From Burkholderia sp. GAS332 (GTDB lineage: Bacteria > Pseudomonadota > Gammaproteobacteria > Burkholderiales > Burkholderiaceae), in assembly GCA_900142905.1 (NCBI GenBank), contig FSRV01000002.1, positions 3,782,001 to 3,846,000 on the forward strand: a DNA stretch of 64,000 nt, in the 5' to 3' direction. A model generated the notes under the pieces. That model made no database searches and was not told where the DNA came from. It worked only from the letters and a program-made list of their open reading frames with translations. The translations under genes and the position numbers were made by a program. Positions 34,417 to 43,083 of this stretch are shown here, in pieces; positions within the stretch are counted from its first letter, which is position 1; every line of letters begins with the position of its first letter.

Positions 34417-35588
34417 TGGTGGTGGTTCTGTTTCTTCTGTCGTGTCTGTCCCTGCTGATCTGGTGCGTGTTGCTGTTCGCGCGCGGCGGTTTCTGGCGCG
34501 CGCGTCCCGCCACGCCACTTACTCTCGCGCCGCGTGAAACCTGGCCGGCAGTTGCTGCCGTGGTGCCGGCACGCAATGAAGTCGATGTGATCGCTCAAGC
34601 GGTGACCACCTTGCTCGAGCAGGACTATCCAGGCGAATTTCACGTCATCGTCGTCGACGACCACAGCACCGACGGCACCGCCGACGCCGCCCGCGCGGCC
34701 GCGTTGCAACTGCAATGCCCGGATCGCCTCACGGTGCTGAGCGCGAAGCCACTGCCGCCGGGCTGGTCCGGCAAGGTGTGGGCGCAGTCGCAAGGAATCG
34801 AGGCGGTACGCACGCTCGGCCTGCCGGCGGATTTCCTGCTCCTGACCGATGCGGACATCGGCCATCCCGCGGATGCCGTGGCGCAACTCGTCGCTCGCGC
34901 GGATGCGGAAAAGCGCGACCTCGTCTCGCTGATGGTCCGTCTGCGCTGCGATTCGTTCTGGGAGAAGGCGCTGATTCCGGCCTTCGTGTTCTTCTTCGCC
35001 AAGCTGTATCCCTTCTCATGGGTCAACAACCCGCGCAACCGCACGGCCGCGGCGGCGGGCGGCTGCATGCTGGTCCGGCGCAGCGCGCTTGAGGAAGCGG
35101 GCGGCATCGAGTCGATTCGCGCCGAGCTGATCGACGATTGCAGCCTCGCCGCGCGGATCAAGCATCGCGGCACGGGGCGTCATCCGATCCGTCTGGATGT
35201 GGCGGCGCGCAGCGTGTCGCTGCGTCCCTACGATAGCTGGCGTGAGATCTGGAACATGATCGCGCGCACGGCCTTTACCCAGTTGCGTTACTCGCCGCTG
35301 CTGCTGGCGGGCACGCTGTTGGGCATGACGATCATCTACCTGATGCCGCCGGTGGCTGCGCTGGTGCTCGGTCCTCTAGGCTGGCCCGCGTGGCTTGCCT
35401 GGGCGCTCATGTGCTGCGCGTATGCGCCGATGCTCAGCTATTACCGCCGCTCGCCGCTGTGGGCGCCGTTTCTGCCGCTGATCGCGTTGTTCTATGTCGG
35501 CGCGACGTTCGCGTCGGCGGTGCGCTACTGGCGCGGCAAGGGCGGTCAATGGAAGGCGCGGGTGCAGGCGCCGGTGCAGGAGCGCTGA
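34416..35588 (+). CDS. hpnB: Hopanoid-associated glycosyltransferase HpnB
   Basis: This 390-residue family 2 glycosyltransferase has an N-terminal membrane segment (LFLLSCLSLLIWCVLLF) and two to three C-terminal ones. The catalytic domain shows VVPARNE, VVDDHSTDGT, TDADIGHP (the DxD-type metal site) and a LIDDCSLAARIKHRG acidic pair. It is assigned to hopanoid side-chain modification in other genomes, with no defined acceptor. It overlaps hpnC by one base. Confidence 0.9.
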   Translation: MVVVLFLLSCLSLLIWCVLLFARGGFWRARPATPLTLAPRETWPAVAAVVPARNEVDVIAQAVTTLLEQDYPGEFHVIVVDDHSTDGTADAARAAALQLQCPDRLTVLSAKPLPPGWSGKVWAQSQGIEAVRTLGLPADFLLLTDADIGHPADAVAQLVARADAEKRDLVSLMVRLRCDSFWEKALIPAFVFFFAKLYPFSWVNNPRNRTAAAAGGCMLVRRSALEEAGGIESIRAELIDDCSLAARIKHRGTGRHPIRLDVAARSVSLRPYDSWREIWNMIARTAFTQLRYSPLLLAGTLLGMTIIYLMPPVAALVLGPLGWPAWLAWALMCCAYAPMLSYYRRSPLWAPFLPLIALFYVGATFASAVRYWRGKGGQWKARVQAPVQER

Positions 35589-35616
35589 GACGCGCCCGTC
35601 CACAGATTCATCAGAC

Positions 35617-35651
35617 GAAAAAAAGCGGCGCTCTCAGGCGCCGCTTTTTTT
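35617..35651. terminator. Intrinsic terminator after hpnB
   Basis: AAAAAGCGGCGC (35620-35631) pairs with GCGCCGCTTTTT (about 35638-35649) around TCTCAG, with T7 after the stem. The flanking A and T runs make it usable for the convergent gene at 35667. Confidence 0.93.
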
Positions 35652-35666
35652 ACATCGACTTGGGCA

Positions 35667-36248
35667 TCAGCCCTTGGTGAGCATCATGTACATCTGGATC
35701 ACCATGTCGGGCGAGAACGTGAACGGCACCCAGCCGTGGCCGGTGTGGCGCATGACCAGCAGACGGTCGCCATTCGACTGTTTCTGTACGGCCATGACGG
35801 GGTTTTTCGTCGAGACGAAGCGCCAACCCGGCGGGATGCCCGGCGGCGGTTCCGGCGTCATCGAGGCGCGCGCGTTCGACAATTCCTCGATCAGTTGCCC
35901 GATCTGCTCAGCGCGCAGCGCGACCGTCTGGCCGCCGATCGTCATCGTGATCTCGTTCTGCGCAGGGCGGTTGATTTCGAGCGTGGGCTGCAACTGGGCG
36001 GCCGGCTCTTCACCGGGCACGGGTGCCGGTTCCGCCGCATCGACCGCTACCGTCGCTGCTTCAGGCGCGGCTTCAGGCGCAACGTCTTCCGCTTTCGATT
36101 CGGACGGGACGTGATTCGCCACCGGCGCTTCCTGCGCGGCGGTTACTGCGGTTGTCTCGGGGATGTTTTCGGCCTGCGGGGCCGCGACAGCCTGGATGAG
36201 CTGATCGACGCCCATTTCCAGCGCGCCGAGCTGTTCATGAAGATTCAT
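35667..36248 (-). CDS. Hypothetical protein with acidic Ala/Pro/Glu-rich linker, between hpnB and hpnA
   Basis: From ATG 36248 it is 193 residues with no signal or membrane segment. Residues 1-20 (MNLHEQLGALEMGVDQLIQA) are helical, 25-90 are a low-complexity Ala/Pro/Glu/Val stretch, and 95-193 look folded (ITMTIGGQTVALRAEQIGQLIEEL, PPPGIPPGWRFVSTKNP, GHGWVPFTFSPDMVIQMYMMLTKG). I do not recognise a family. It is co-directional with hpnA, 186 bp downstream of it across a hairpin. Confidence 0.65.
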   Translation of the reverse strand: MNLHEQLGALEMGVDQLIQAVAAPQAENIPETTAVTAAQEAPVANHVPSESKAEDVAPEAAPEAATVAVDAAEPAPVPGEEPAAQLQPTLEINRPAQNEITMTIGGQTVALRAEQIGQLIEELSNARASMTPEPPPGIPPGWRFVSTKNPVMAVQKQSNGDRLLVMRHTGHGWVPFTFSPDMVIQMYMMLTKG

Positions 36249-36335
36249 GCGAGGTTTCTCTGGTAAGACCCACGATTTTACCTGCTGCGCGTAGGCTTTT
36301 ACCTGTCGCAAACACAGTGACGTTGTAACAAAGTG

Positions 36336-36374
36336 CATGCAGGCTATGCCGGATCGCCCGGCGCGGCCTGCATG
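36336..36374. repeat. Nested hairpin downstream of hpnA
   Basis: CATGCAGGC (36336-36344) pairs with GCCTGCATG (36366-36374), perfect over 9 bp. The loop holds a second small stem (GCCGG/CCGGC around ATCGC). No T run follows on either strand, so it could be an attenuator, an RNA-stabilising element or a protein site. Confidence 0.55.
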
Positions 36375-36434
36375 ACCTGAATGATGCCGCCTACGCGGCC
36401 CGGCGCTGACTATTCTGCCCGCGCCCGCGCTTCA

Positions 36435-37445
36435 TCAGGGCTTCAGATATCCGGCTTGCCGGAACCATTCGAGCGCATCGCTCAAGCCCTCGCGATAGGG
36501 CCGCGCGCGATAGCCAAGCTCGCGTTCCGCCTTCGCCGACGTGAAGTACATCTTGTTCTTCGACATTTTCAGACCGTCGACGGTGAGGAAGGGTTCACGC
36601 TTCGTGATCTTGGCGACCGCTTCGGCGCCCATGGCGAGCGGATAAAGCGGCCAGCGCGGCAAACTCAGCGTCGGCGCCTTGCGGCCGGTCAGCGTGGCGA
36701 TATCCGCGAGCATCTGTTGCAGCGGCAGATTTTCGCCGCCGAGAATATAGCGTTCGCCGATCTTGCCGCGTTCGAGCGCGAGAAAATGGCCGGCGGCCAC
36801 GTCATCCACGTGCACGAGGTTCAGCCCTGTCTCGACGAACGCGGGAATCTTGCCGAGCGCCGCTTCGACGATGATGCGACCGGTCGGGGTCGGCTTGACG
36901 TCGCGCGGACCGATCGGCGTGGACGGATTGACGATCACCGCCGGCAGACCGTCTTCGGCGATCATGCGCTCCACCGCGCGCTCGGCCAGCACCTTGCTGC
37001 GCTTGTACACGCCGATGGCCTGGTCGGCTTTGAGCGGCGAGGTTTCATCGGCGGACTGGCCGGAACTGGTGACTTTCAGCGTCGCCACGCTGCTCGTGTA
37101 GACGATGCGTTCGACGCCTTCCTTCAGCGCCGCGCGCATGGTGGCCTCGGTGCCTTCGAGATTCGAGCGCTCGATTTCGCTTGGGTCGGGCGCCCACAGG
37201 CGATAGTCTGCTGCCACGTGCAGCAGATAGCGCACGCCGCGCAGCGCGTTGCGCATCGACGCTTCGTCGCGCATATCGCCGACGACGATTTCCGCATCCA
37301 GCGCCTCGACGTTTTTGCGCGGACTGGTGGCGCGTACCAGCACGCGCACCTTGAAACCCTTCTGTTGCGCGATGCGCGCCACCGACGAGCCGACGAAGCC
37401 GGATGCGCCGGTCACGAGCACGAGATCGCGATTCTGTTCGGTCAT
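36435..37445 (-). CDS. hpnA: Hopanoid-associated NAD-dependent epimerase-type protein HpnA
   Basis: This 336-residue extended short-chain dehydrogenase has NAD motif VTGASGFVGSSVAR at residues about 11-24 and the catalytic YKRSK motif (Tyr-x-x-x-Lys) near residue 170. HVAADYRLW and LVHVDDVAAGH are typical of the HpnA/dihydroflavonol reductase-like group. It modifies a sugar or oxidised side chain of hopanoids; the exact substrate is not settled. It is transcribed against hpnB, about 850 bp away. Confidence 0.92.
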   Translation of the reverse strand: MTEQNRDLVLVTGASGFVGSSVARIAQQKGFKVRVLVRATSPRKNVEALDAEIVVGDMRDEASMRNALRGVRYLLHVAADYRLWAPDPSEIERSNLEGTEATMRAALKEGVERIVYTSSVATLKVTSSGQSADETSPLKADQAIGVYKRSKVLAERAVERMIAEDGLPAVIVNPSTPIGPRDVKPTPTGRIIVEAALGKIPAFVETGLNLVHVDDVAAGHFLALERGKIGERYILGGENLPLQQMLADIATLTGRKAPTLSLPRWPLYPLAMGAEAVAKITKREPFLTVDGLKMSKNKMYFTSAKAERELGYRARPYREGLSDALEWFRQAGYLKP

Positions 37446-37610
37446 TCTCTTTCATTCCCTGCGTGACAGTCGACGGATTGTACGTGTCGCGCGTGCCGCG
37501 TGTCGCGCCAGGCGGCCTCAGCGTGCAGGCGAGCTCAGAGGAGACTGCCGAGCAATCTTGCCGCGACGCGTCTAGAATGCCGGCTTGAAAGAATGTTGAG
37601 AGAGGACGGC

Positions 37611-37904
37611 ATGGCCCCAGATCTGGATCAGCGGATCGAAACGTATTACGTGAGAGTGCGCGGCACCGTGCAGGGCGTGGGCTTTCGCCACGCCACCGTG
37701 CGGCAGGCCCACGCGCTCGGTATCAAGGGATGGGTGGCGAATCTGGACGATGGCTCCGTCGAAGCCATGTTGCAGGGCTCGGCCAACCAGGTCGACCGGA
37801 TGCTGTCGTGGCTGCGTCACGGGCCGCCGGCGGCGCGCGTGACCGAAGTGGCCGGCGAAGAGCGCGTGACGGAAAAGCGTTACGAGCGTTTCGAGCAGCA
37901 CTGA
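37611..37904 (+). CDS. acyP: Acylphosphatase
   Basis: The 97-residue protein has the catalytic pair Arg26 (GVGFRHAT) and Asn44 (GWVANLDDGS), both in the standard acylphosphatase motifs. Length and fold fit. It hydrolyses carboxyl phosphates. AGAGGA lies upstream of the ATG at 37611; a TAGAAT -10-like hexamer lies at 37573. It converges on egtD with a hairpin between them. Confidence 0.93.
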   Translation: MAPDLDQRIETYYVRVRGTVQGVGFRHATVRQAHALGIKGWVANLDDGSVEAMLQGSANQVDRMLSWLRHGPPAARVTEVAGEERVTEKRYERFEQH

Positions 37905-37927
37905 GCGCGTGAGCGTCGCGCAAAGCA

Positions 37928-37964
37928 AAGGCGGCGAGCCATCACATCGATAGCGCGCCGCCTT
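37928..37964. terminator. Convergent hairpin between acyP and egtD
   Basis: AAGGCGGCG (37928-37936) pairs with CGCCGCCTT (37956-37964) with a 19-nt loop, then TTGTCGTTT. The T run is interrupted, so it is a modest terminator for acyP or egtD. Confidence 0.55.
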
Positions 37965-38017
37965 GTCGTTTGCGTGTCCCGCGTTTCCGCACTCGCAGCT
38001 CAAATAGCACTTATCCC

Positions 38018-39001
38018 CTAGCGCGCCACCAGCAAACTCTCCGCGAACCCCCAGCCATCTTCAATCCACTGATGGCTGCACACGAAGCCGGCGTCGTCGG
38101 CGATCGCGGGCATCTCGTCCGCGCGATATTTGTGGCTGCTCTCGGTCCAGATCGTTTCGCCTGCTTTGAGCGACACCGTCAATTGCGCGGCGCCCACGTG
38201 CGCGGTGACATCGCGCTTCGCACGCAGATGCATCTCGATGCTGCGTGCGTCCGGATTGAAGCGCGCGACGTGCTCGAACGCATCGAGCGGAAAATCGCCA
38301 TCGAGTTCGCGATTGACGCGCGCCAGCAGATTCAGATTGAACGATGCGGTCACACCGATCGAATCGTCGTAGGCCGCCACGAGCACCGGTGTCGGCTTGA
38401 TCAGATCGGTCCCCAGCAGCAACGCGTCGCCAGGTGCGAGCATGTTGCGGATATCGCGCAGAAAACGCGTCGCCGCGAGTCTGCCGAAATTACCGATCGT
38501 ACTGCCAAGAAACAGGACAAGTAGCCGTTCGTCCGCCGCGCGGTTCTTGCTCACTTCGGCCAGTCCGGCCAGGTAATCGCGTTCATACCCGACGATCGAG
38601 ATCCGCTCGATGTCGCCGAGTTCGCGCCTGCACAACTGCAACGCGCTGCGCGAAATTTCAATCGGGCAGTACGACGTGGGGCGCTTTTTACACAGCGCTT
38701 CCAGAATACGCCGTGTTTTGCGGCCGCTGCCGCTACCCAGTTCGGCGACGGTCACGTCGTGCGGCAGATGCGCGACGATGTCGGCTGCGTGCTTCGTGAG
38801 CAGCCGCTCCTCGGCGCGGGTCACGCCGTATTCGGGCAGAACGGTGATCACTTCGAACAGCGCGGAGCCGACTTCGTCATACAGATACTTCGACGGCAGC
38901 TCTTTCTGCGGCGTGTGCGTAAGTCCGGCACGTACTTCGGCGGCGAAGGTGGCGCGGAATAGATCGGGAGATGCGTCGTGCGATAGGGCTGGCTGGGTCA
39001 T
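38018..39001 (-). CDS. egtD: L-histidine N-alpha-methyltransferase EgtD-like
   Basis: This is a 327-residue SAM-dependent methyltransferase from ATG 39001. VAELGSGSGRKTRRIL is the SAM site and LVLFLGSTIGNFGR is a strong family mark. FNLNLLARVNRELDGDF and IWTESSHKYRADE are the substrate-side segments. EgtD makes hercynine, the first step of ergothioneine synthesis. The usual partner egtB is not in this window, so the copy may work with distant genes or for a related purpose. It converges on acyP. Confidence 0.88.
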   Translation of the reverse strand: MTQPALSHDASPDLFRATFAAEVRAGLTHTPQKELPSKYLYDEVGSALFEVITVLPEYGVTRAEERLLTKHAADIVAHLPHDVTVAELGSGSGRKTRRILEALCKKRPTSYCPIEISRSALQLCRRELGDIERISIVGYERDYLAGLAEVSKNRAADERLLVLFLGSTIGNFGRLAATRFLRDIRNMLAPGDALLLGTDLIKPTPVLVAAYDDSIGVTASFNLNLLARVNRELDGDFPLDAFEHVARFNPDARSIEMHLRAKRDVTAHVGAAQLTVSLKAGETIWTESSHKYRADEMPAIADDAGFVCSHQWIEDGWGFAESLLVAR

Positions 39002-39605
39002 GCTGGCTCCAGTAGTCACATTCGATGAGCGGGATTGCTGGCCGGGCGGCGGCATGCGCGGTGAAACGCAGTTGATGCATGCCGCGGGAAAGTAGGGCTG
39101 ACTGGTCCGCGTGGACTGCCTTTGCCGACCCGGCTCATTGATGCTGCAGATGACGGTTGCAAATGACGGCTGGCCGTTGCGTCGGATATCCAGGATGTCT
39201 CAGATGACGTTGCAAACGGTGTCGCCAGATTTCGTAGCAAGATTCGCGCTTGAGCAAAGCAGGGGACGTTGCCGGCGTTGCAGTCGCGGATTCGCTTGGT
39301 CGCGCGTGAAGTTATGTTCTAGTGCATCGTCGCGCGATGCGCACGGGAAAAATTGCTACTTACTGCAAGGAACGAACGGGCACGTTGGCGGGGAACCCGT
39401 CTAGAATGCCCGCTTGCATCATCTATCGAAGATAAAAATGCAGCGCTTGATCCGCACCGTCAGCCGCGCTGCCTGCTTGTGAGACTTCACTTCTAATGAC
39501 CACGATTCGAGGCACGCAGCCGTATGCTGCGCTGCACATACCTGACTCCGCATCCGCTCGCGCACCTGCACTGCATGCCAAAGCAATTGGGCCACGGGGC
39601 GCGCA
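39002..39605. other. Divergent egtD / EamA transporter region
   Basis: About 600 bp without a clear gene. Near 39401 it contains CGTCTAGAATGCC, close to the motif before acyP (CGTCTAGAATGCC at 37570), a possible shared promoter element. Two very short frames start at 39438 (14 codons) and 39496 (37 codons); the latter is listed apart. Confidence 0.5.
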
Positions 39606-39609
39606 ATGA
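39496..39609 (+). CDS. Possible 37-residue leader ORF coupled to the EamA transporter
   Basis: An ATG at 39496 opens a 37-codon frame that stops at TGA 39607-39609, overlapping the transporter ATG at 39606 (ATGA). The peptide (MTTIRGTQPYAALHIP start) has no signal, membrane segment or known family. The overlap suggests coupling, but a frame of this size may occur by chance. Confidence 0.3.
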   Translation: MTTIRGTQPYAALHIPDSASARAPALHAKAIGPRGAQ

Positions 39610-40502
39610 ACCAGTATGACCCAAAGCGCGGAATCGCGTTGTCGGTCGGCGCGTCGGCGCTGTTCGCTTTACTGTCCGCTTACGCCAAGCTGCTTGCGCC
39701 GTTGAGCGGTCTCGACATTTTCGCGTGGCGTGTCGTATGGACCGTGCCCGGGGCGCTACTGCTGATCGTGTTGCGCAAACGCCTGCCGATTCTCCGGCAG
39801 CTTCTTTACCGCATGGTGACGGAGCCAAAGCTCGGCGTGGCGATGGTGGTCAGCGCGGTTTTGCTGGGCGCGCAGCTGTGGGTGTTTCTATGGGCGCCGC
39901 TGCATGGGCGCATGCTTGAAGTCTCCCTCGGTTATTTTCTGTTGCCGCTGGTCATGGTGCTGGTGGGGCGCTTCTACTATCACGAGCGCCTCGACGCTTT
40001 GCAATGGCTAGCGGTTATCTGTGCCGCTTTGGGCGTTGGGCACGAACTGTGGATGACGGGCGCGTTTTCGTGGCCGACCCTGCTGGTCGCGCTCGGCTAT
40101 CCGCCGTACTTCGTGCTACGCCGCAAGATCAACCAGGATTCGCTTGCCATGTTCACGGTGGAAATGGCGTTGCTGCTGCCGGCGGCAGCCGTGTTCATCA
40201 TCATCGGCGGTTCGCTGGCGATGATCGGCGGCCGTATCGACATGTGGTGTCTGTTGTTGCCAGGGCTCGGCGCGCTCAGCACCCTTGCGCTGGCGTCGTA
40301 CCTGAAGGCGAGCCGTTTGTTGCCGGTCGCGTTGTTCGGCATCCTCGGCTATGTCGAACCGGTGCTGCTCGTGTTTGTCTCGATCACGTTGCTCGGCGAG
40401 GTGCTGAGCACCGCGCAGTTAGCCACGTATATTCCGATCTGGATTGCGGTTGCGCTGACGGCATTGCATAGCGTGCGGCTTGTTCGCTTTGCGACGCGCT
40501 GA
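39606..40502 (+). CDS. EamA-family transporter, RarD-like
   Basis: The 298-residue protein has ten predicted membrane segments in two EamA repeats. SVGASALFALLSAYAKLLAPL and FAWRVVWTVPGALLL are typical of RarD (chloramphenicol-sensitivity protein) relatives, as is YFLLPLVMVLVGRFYYHERLD. The EamA family exports metabolites and amino acids; the substrate is not defined by sequence. It is transcribed alone after the possible leader frame. Confidence 0.85.
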   Translation: MNQYDPKRGIALSVGASALFALLSAYAKLLAPLSGLDIFAWRVVWTVPGALLLIVLRKRLPILRQLLYRMVTEPKLGVAMVVSAVLLGAQLWVFLWAPLHGRMLEVSLGYFLLPLVMVLVGRFYYHERLDALQWLAVICAALGVGHELWMTGAFSWPTLLVALGYPPYFVLRRKINQDSLAMFTVEMALLLPAAAVFIIIGGSLAMIGGRIDMWCLLLPGLGALSTLALASYLKASRLLPVALFGILGYVEPVLLVFVSITLLGEVLSTAQLATYIPIWIAVALTALHSVRLVRFATR

Positions 40503-40586
40503 GCCGCGTTGATTGAGCCACGGCGGGTAGTTGAGACGGGGCGGCGCGCAGCGTTGCGCTTAGGCCGCTGAATCAGGTGCCGTGGT

Positions 40587-41126
40587 TCAGCGATGCGCCG
40601 CCGCGCGATCCGCATTGATGCGTGTCGCGCCAACCTGCGCCTCGATGGCTTCGCGCAGTGCCGGCCGCCAGCCGAAACCGAACAACGCTTCAGCGAGTAC
40701 GAATAGCGGCCCGATCAGCAGACCGATCACATCGTCGACAAATGCCGGCTTGCGATGTTCGTATGCCACGTGGCCGATGAACTGAAACACCCAGCCGACC
40801 ACGAAGAGTCCGATGCCCGAGGCGAGCCAGGTGAGCGTGGTTTGCGCGGCGAGCCACTGCCCGCATGCGACGCACAACACCGATACCACGGCCATCATCA
40901 CACCGAGCGGCACGTCGAGCACGAGGTAATAGACGGTCGCCGCGGCGAACAACACCCACGCGGGCGATAGGGTAAGCAGCAATGCGCCGAAGCTGAAAGT
41001 CGGCCGGCTCATCAACACAGCCAGCGCCAGCACGATCATCGGAATACCGATGAAATGGGTGGCGATATTGCGCCGGTCACGATGGTAGGCCGCGTATTGC
41101 GTCAGCTGTTGCGTCAGCGTTCTCAT
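40587..41126 (-). CDS. Mpo1-like (DUF962) membrane protein
   Basis: This 179-residue protein has four to five membrane segments and conserved histidines in YAAYHRDRRNIATHFIGIP and FQFIGHVAYEHRKPA. This fits the DUF962/Mpo1 family; yeast Mpo1 is an iron-dependent dioxygenase that shortens 2-hydroxy fatty acids. The bacterial role is not defined. It is transcribed alone, with an 84-bp gap from the convergent transporter and 91 bp from the divergent regulator. Confidence 0.85.
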   Translation of the reverse strand: MRTLTQQLTQYAAYHRDRRNIATHFIGIPMIVLALAVLMSRPTFSFGALLLTLSPAWVLFAAATVYYLVLDVPLGVMMAVVSVLCVACGQWLAAQTTLTWLASGIGLFVVGWVFQFIGHVAYEHRKPAFVDDVIGLLIGPLFVLAEALFGFGWRPALREAIEAQVGATRINADRAAAHR

Positions 41127-41217
41127 GGATGCCGCTCCTCAATCAAAGTCAGCATAATCGCGGGCAGCGGAATTTGAAACCATCGGGTAACCGACAATCG
41201 GGCACGGATGCCGTCTT

Positions 41218-41931
41218 ATGAGTGCGAGTTTTTCATCAAATGAGCTTGGCCGCCTGCTCGAGCGCAGCGCGTGGTTTCGCTCGGCGCCTGCTGCCATGCA
41301 GGCGCAGTTGATCAAAGCGGGGCGTGTCGAGCGCCTGGCGGCCGGTCAACGGCTCTTCACGCGCGGCGATTCTGACGATGGCCTCTATTGCGTGCTCGAC
41401 GGTCTCGTGCGAATCGGCGCGGCGAGTTCGGCCGGCAAGGAAGCGTTGCTCGCGGTCATCGAGCCGGTCAACTGGTTCGGCGAGATCGCGCTGTTCGATA
41501 ATCGCCCGCGAACCCATGATGCGTACGCCGAGCGCGATTCCGAGCTGTTTCATGTGCCGCGTGCCGCGCTTGCCGCGCTGCTCGAACGCACGCCTGAATA
41601 CTGGCATGCCTTCGGTTTGCTGTTGACGCAAAAGCTGCGCCTCGCTTTCGATGCCATTGAAGAAGCCGCCTTGCTTCCCGCCGCGCCGCGCGTGGCGCGC
41701 CGCTTGTTGTTGATGGCTGGCGGTTACGGCGAACCGGGTGCATTGCGGCGCGTACTCAGGGTGCCGCAGGAGGACCTGGCGATGATGCTGGCTTTGTCGC
41801 GGCAGACGATCAATCAGGTGCTCAAGCAGTTCGAAGCGCAGGGTGCATTGAAGCTGGGCTATGCGGAAATCGAAATTGCCGATGTGCAAAAGCTCAGCGC
41901 GCTAGCCGAACTGAATCCGGCAACGGATTGA
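41218..41931 (+). CDS. Crp/Fnr-family transcriptional regulator
   Basis: Its 237 residues comprise a cyclic-nucleotide-binding type beta-barrel (LFTRGDSDDGLYCVLDGLVRIG, NWFGEIALFDNRPR) and a C-terminal winged helix (VPQEDLAMMLALSRQTINQVLKQFE). No cysteine cluster is seen, so it is not an oxygen-sensing Fnr. The ligand-binding phosphate cassette is not the classical RSA form, so the inducer is unclear. It starts 91 bp from the divergent Mpo1-like gene, which may be a target. Confidence 0.88.
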   Translation: MSASFSSNELGRLLERSAWFRSAPAAMQAQLIKAGRVERLAAGQRLFTRGDSDDGLYCVLDGLVRIGAASSAGKEALLAVIEPVNWFGEIALFDNRPRTHDAYAERDSELFHVPRAALAALLERTPEYWHAFGLLLTQKLRLAFDAIEEAALLPAAPRVARRLLLMAGGYGEPGALRRVLRVPQEDLAMMLALSRQTINQVLKQFEAQGALKLGYAEIEIADVQKLSALAELNPATD

Positions 41932-41987
41932 TCGCCTCGATCTACCTATAAATCTACCCGCAAAGCGCGGCGCGGCCTCCCGCTCAC

Positions 41988-42212
41988 TTACGAAAAGAAC
42001 GCAAAGGGCAACGTGGCGGCCAGGTAGACGGCGATACCCGTCGAAGGCAATCCCGCTGCGATGGCGATGGCCGCGACCGCGGCGCTCGCGACCGCCAGGG
42101 CAAGCGTGCGTCGCCGAGCGGCTTGCCGGCCGGCAAGGTAGTTACGATGCGATGTGTCGCCGAGGTCGTCTGGAGATGTGACGGCGTACTGACGGATGTT
42201 CAGGCTGGACAT
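41988..42212 (-). CDS. Small two-segment membrane protein, hypothetical
   Basis: From ATG 42212, 74 residues: a polar N-terminus with a SHRNYLAGRQAARRR stretch, then two membrane segments (LALAVASAAVAAIAIAAGL and TGIAVYLAATLPFAFF). I do not recognise a family. It could be a small membrane-associated regulator or a structural protein. Confidence 0.5.
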   Translation of the reverse strand: MSSLNIRQYAVTSPDDLGDTSHRNYLAGRQAARRRTLALAVASAAVAAIAIAAGLPSTGIAVYLAATLPFAFFS

Positions 42213-42422
42213 GATGACGTCTCGTTGAGCGGTCACCGAAGTTTGACATTCCTGAAATATCGAATGCCTCAATAACGCGCCAACAAGCGCAAAAGATGCA
42301 TATATGTCCCACTCGTGCGCCGCTGCATCTTTATAAGGATTTTACGGCGCACCCCTATTTCTTTGGCGATTCGCTACACCAAGCCCGGTAAGGTCGAGGC
42401 ACCCCGGTCAGGAAGCGAAAAT

Positions 42423-43028
42423 ATGCATGGAAATTGCGCTCTGGATGGTGTGCAAACACGAAGAGAACCTCACCCGAAATTCAGCCTGAAGGTCATGCTC
42501 GCAGCGATCGTCTTCTCGCTTGCCGCCGCATCGCAGGCCGCTGACGCGCAGTCGGCGTTGACCGCTCCCATCGCCACGAGCGACGCAACACCTGAGCCCG
42601 GTTTGCCGGCGCTCAGCGATATCACCGCCATGTTGCGCGCGCAGTTTCGCGTTGCGCCATCGGAATCGATGAAGATCGCACGCGCGGTATTGATCGAAGC
42701 CGAGCGTCAAGCCATTTCGCCGGTATTGCTGCTTGCCGTGATGTCGGTCGAGTCGAGTTTCGATCGCCACGCGGTCAGCAACGCAGGCGCGCGAGGGCTG
42801 ATGCAGGTCCTGCCTGCTGCGCATCCACAATTGATTGCGGGCACAACCGACTTATCCGATCCGGCAATCAACGTGCGGATCGGATCGACCATTTTGCGCG
42901 GCTACCTCGATGAGAGCGGCGGCGATCTCGACGCCGCGCTCGTTCGCTACAGTGGCGGCGGCCGCGGCTATGCGCAGCGTGTCGTGCTGCGGATGCAGCA
43001 CCTGGACGCAAGTTTGCGCCACGAATGA
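42423..43028 (+). CDS. Lytic transglycosylase (SLT domain)
   Basis: From ATG 42423, 201 residues, with AGGAAG upstream. A Sec-type signal (SLKVMLAAIVFSLAAASQAADA) follows a 22-residue N-terminal stretch. The domain has the family motif: catalytic Glu110 in MSVESSFDRHAVSN, then GARGLMQVLPA and NVRIGSTILRGYLD. The enzyme cleaves peptidoglycan glycan strands in the periplasm. The short length suggests a specialised or secretion-linked member. No secretion-system genes are close by. Confidence 0.87.
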   Translation: MHGNCALDGVQTRREPHPKFSLKVMLAAIVFSLAAASQAADAQSALTAPIATSDATPEPGLPALSDITAMLRAQFRVAPSESMKIARAVLIEAERQAISPVLLLAVMSVESSFDRHAVSNAGARGLMQVLPAAHPQLIAGTTDLSDPAINVRIGSTILRGYLDESGGDLDAALVRYSGGGRGYAQRVVLRMQHLDASLRHE

Positions 43029-43083
43029 TCAACTCATTCGCGGCGCATTTCTCCTCCGACTTTCTTGTCGTTGCTTTAGCGCT

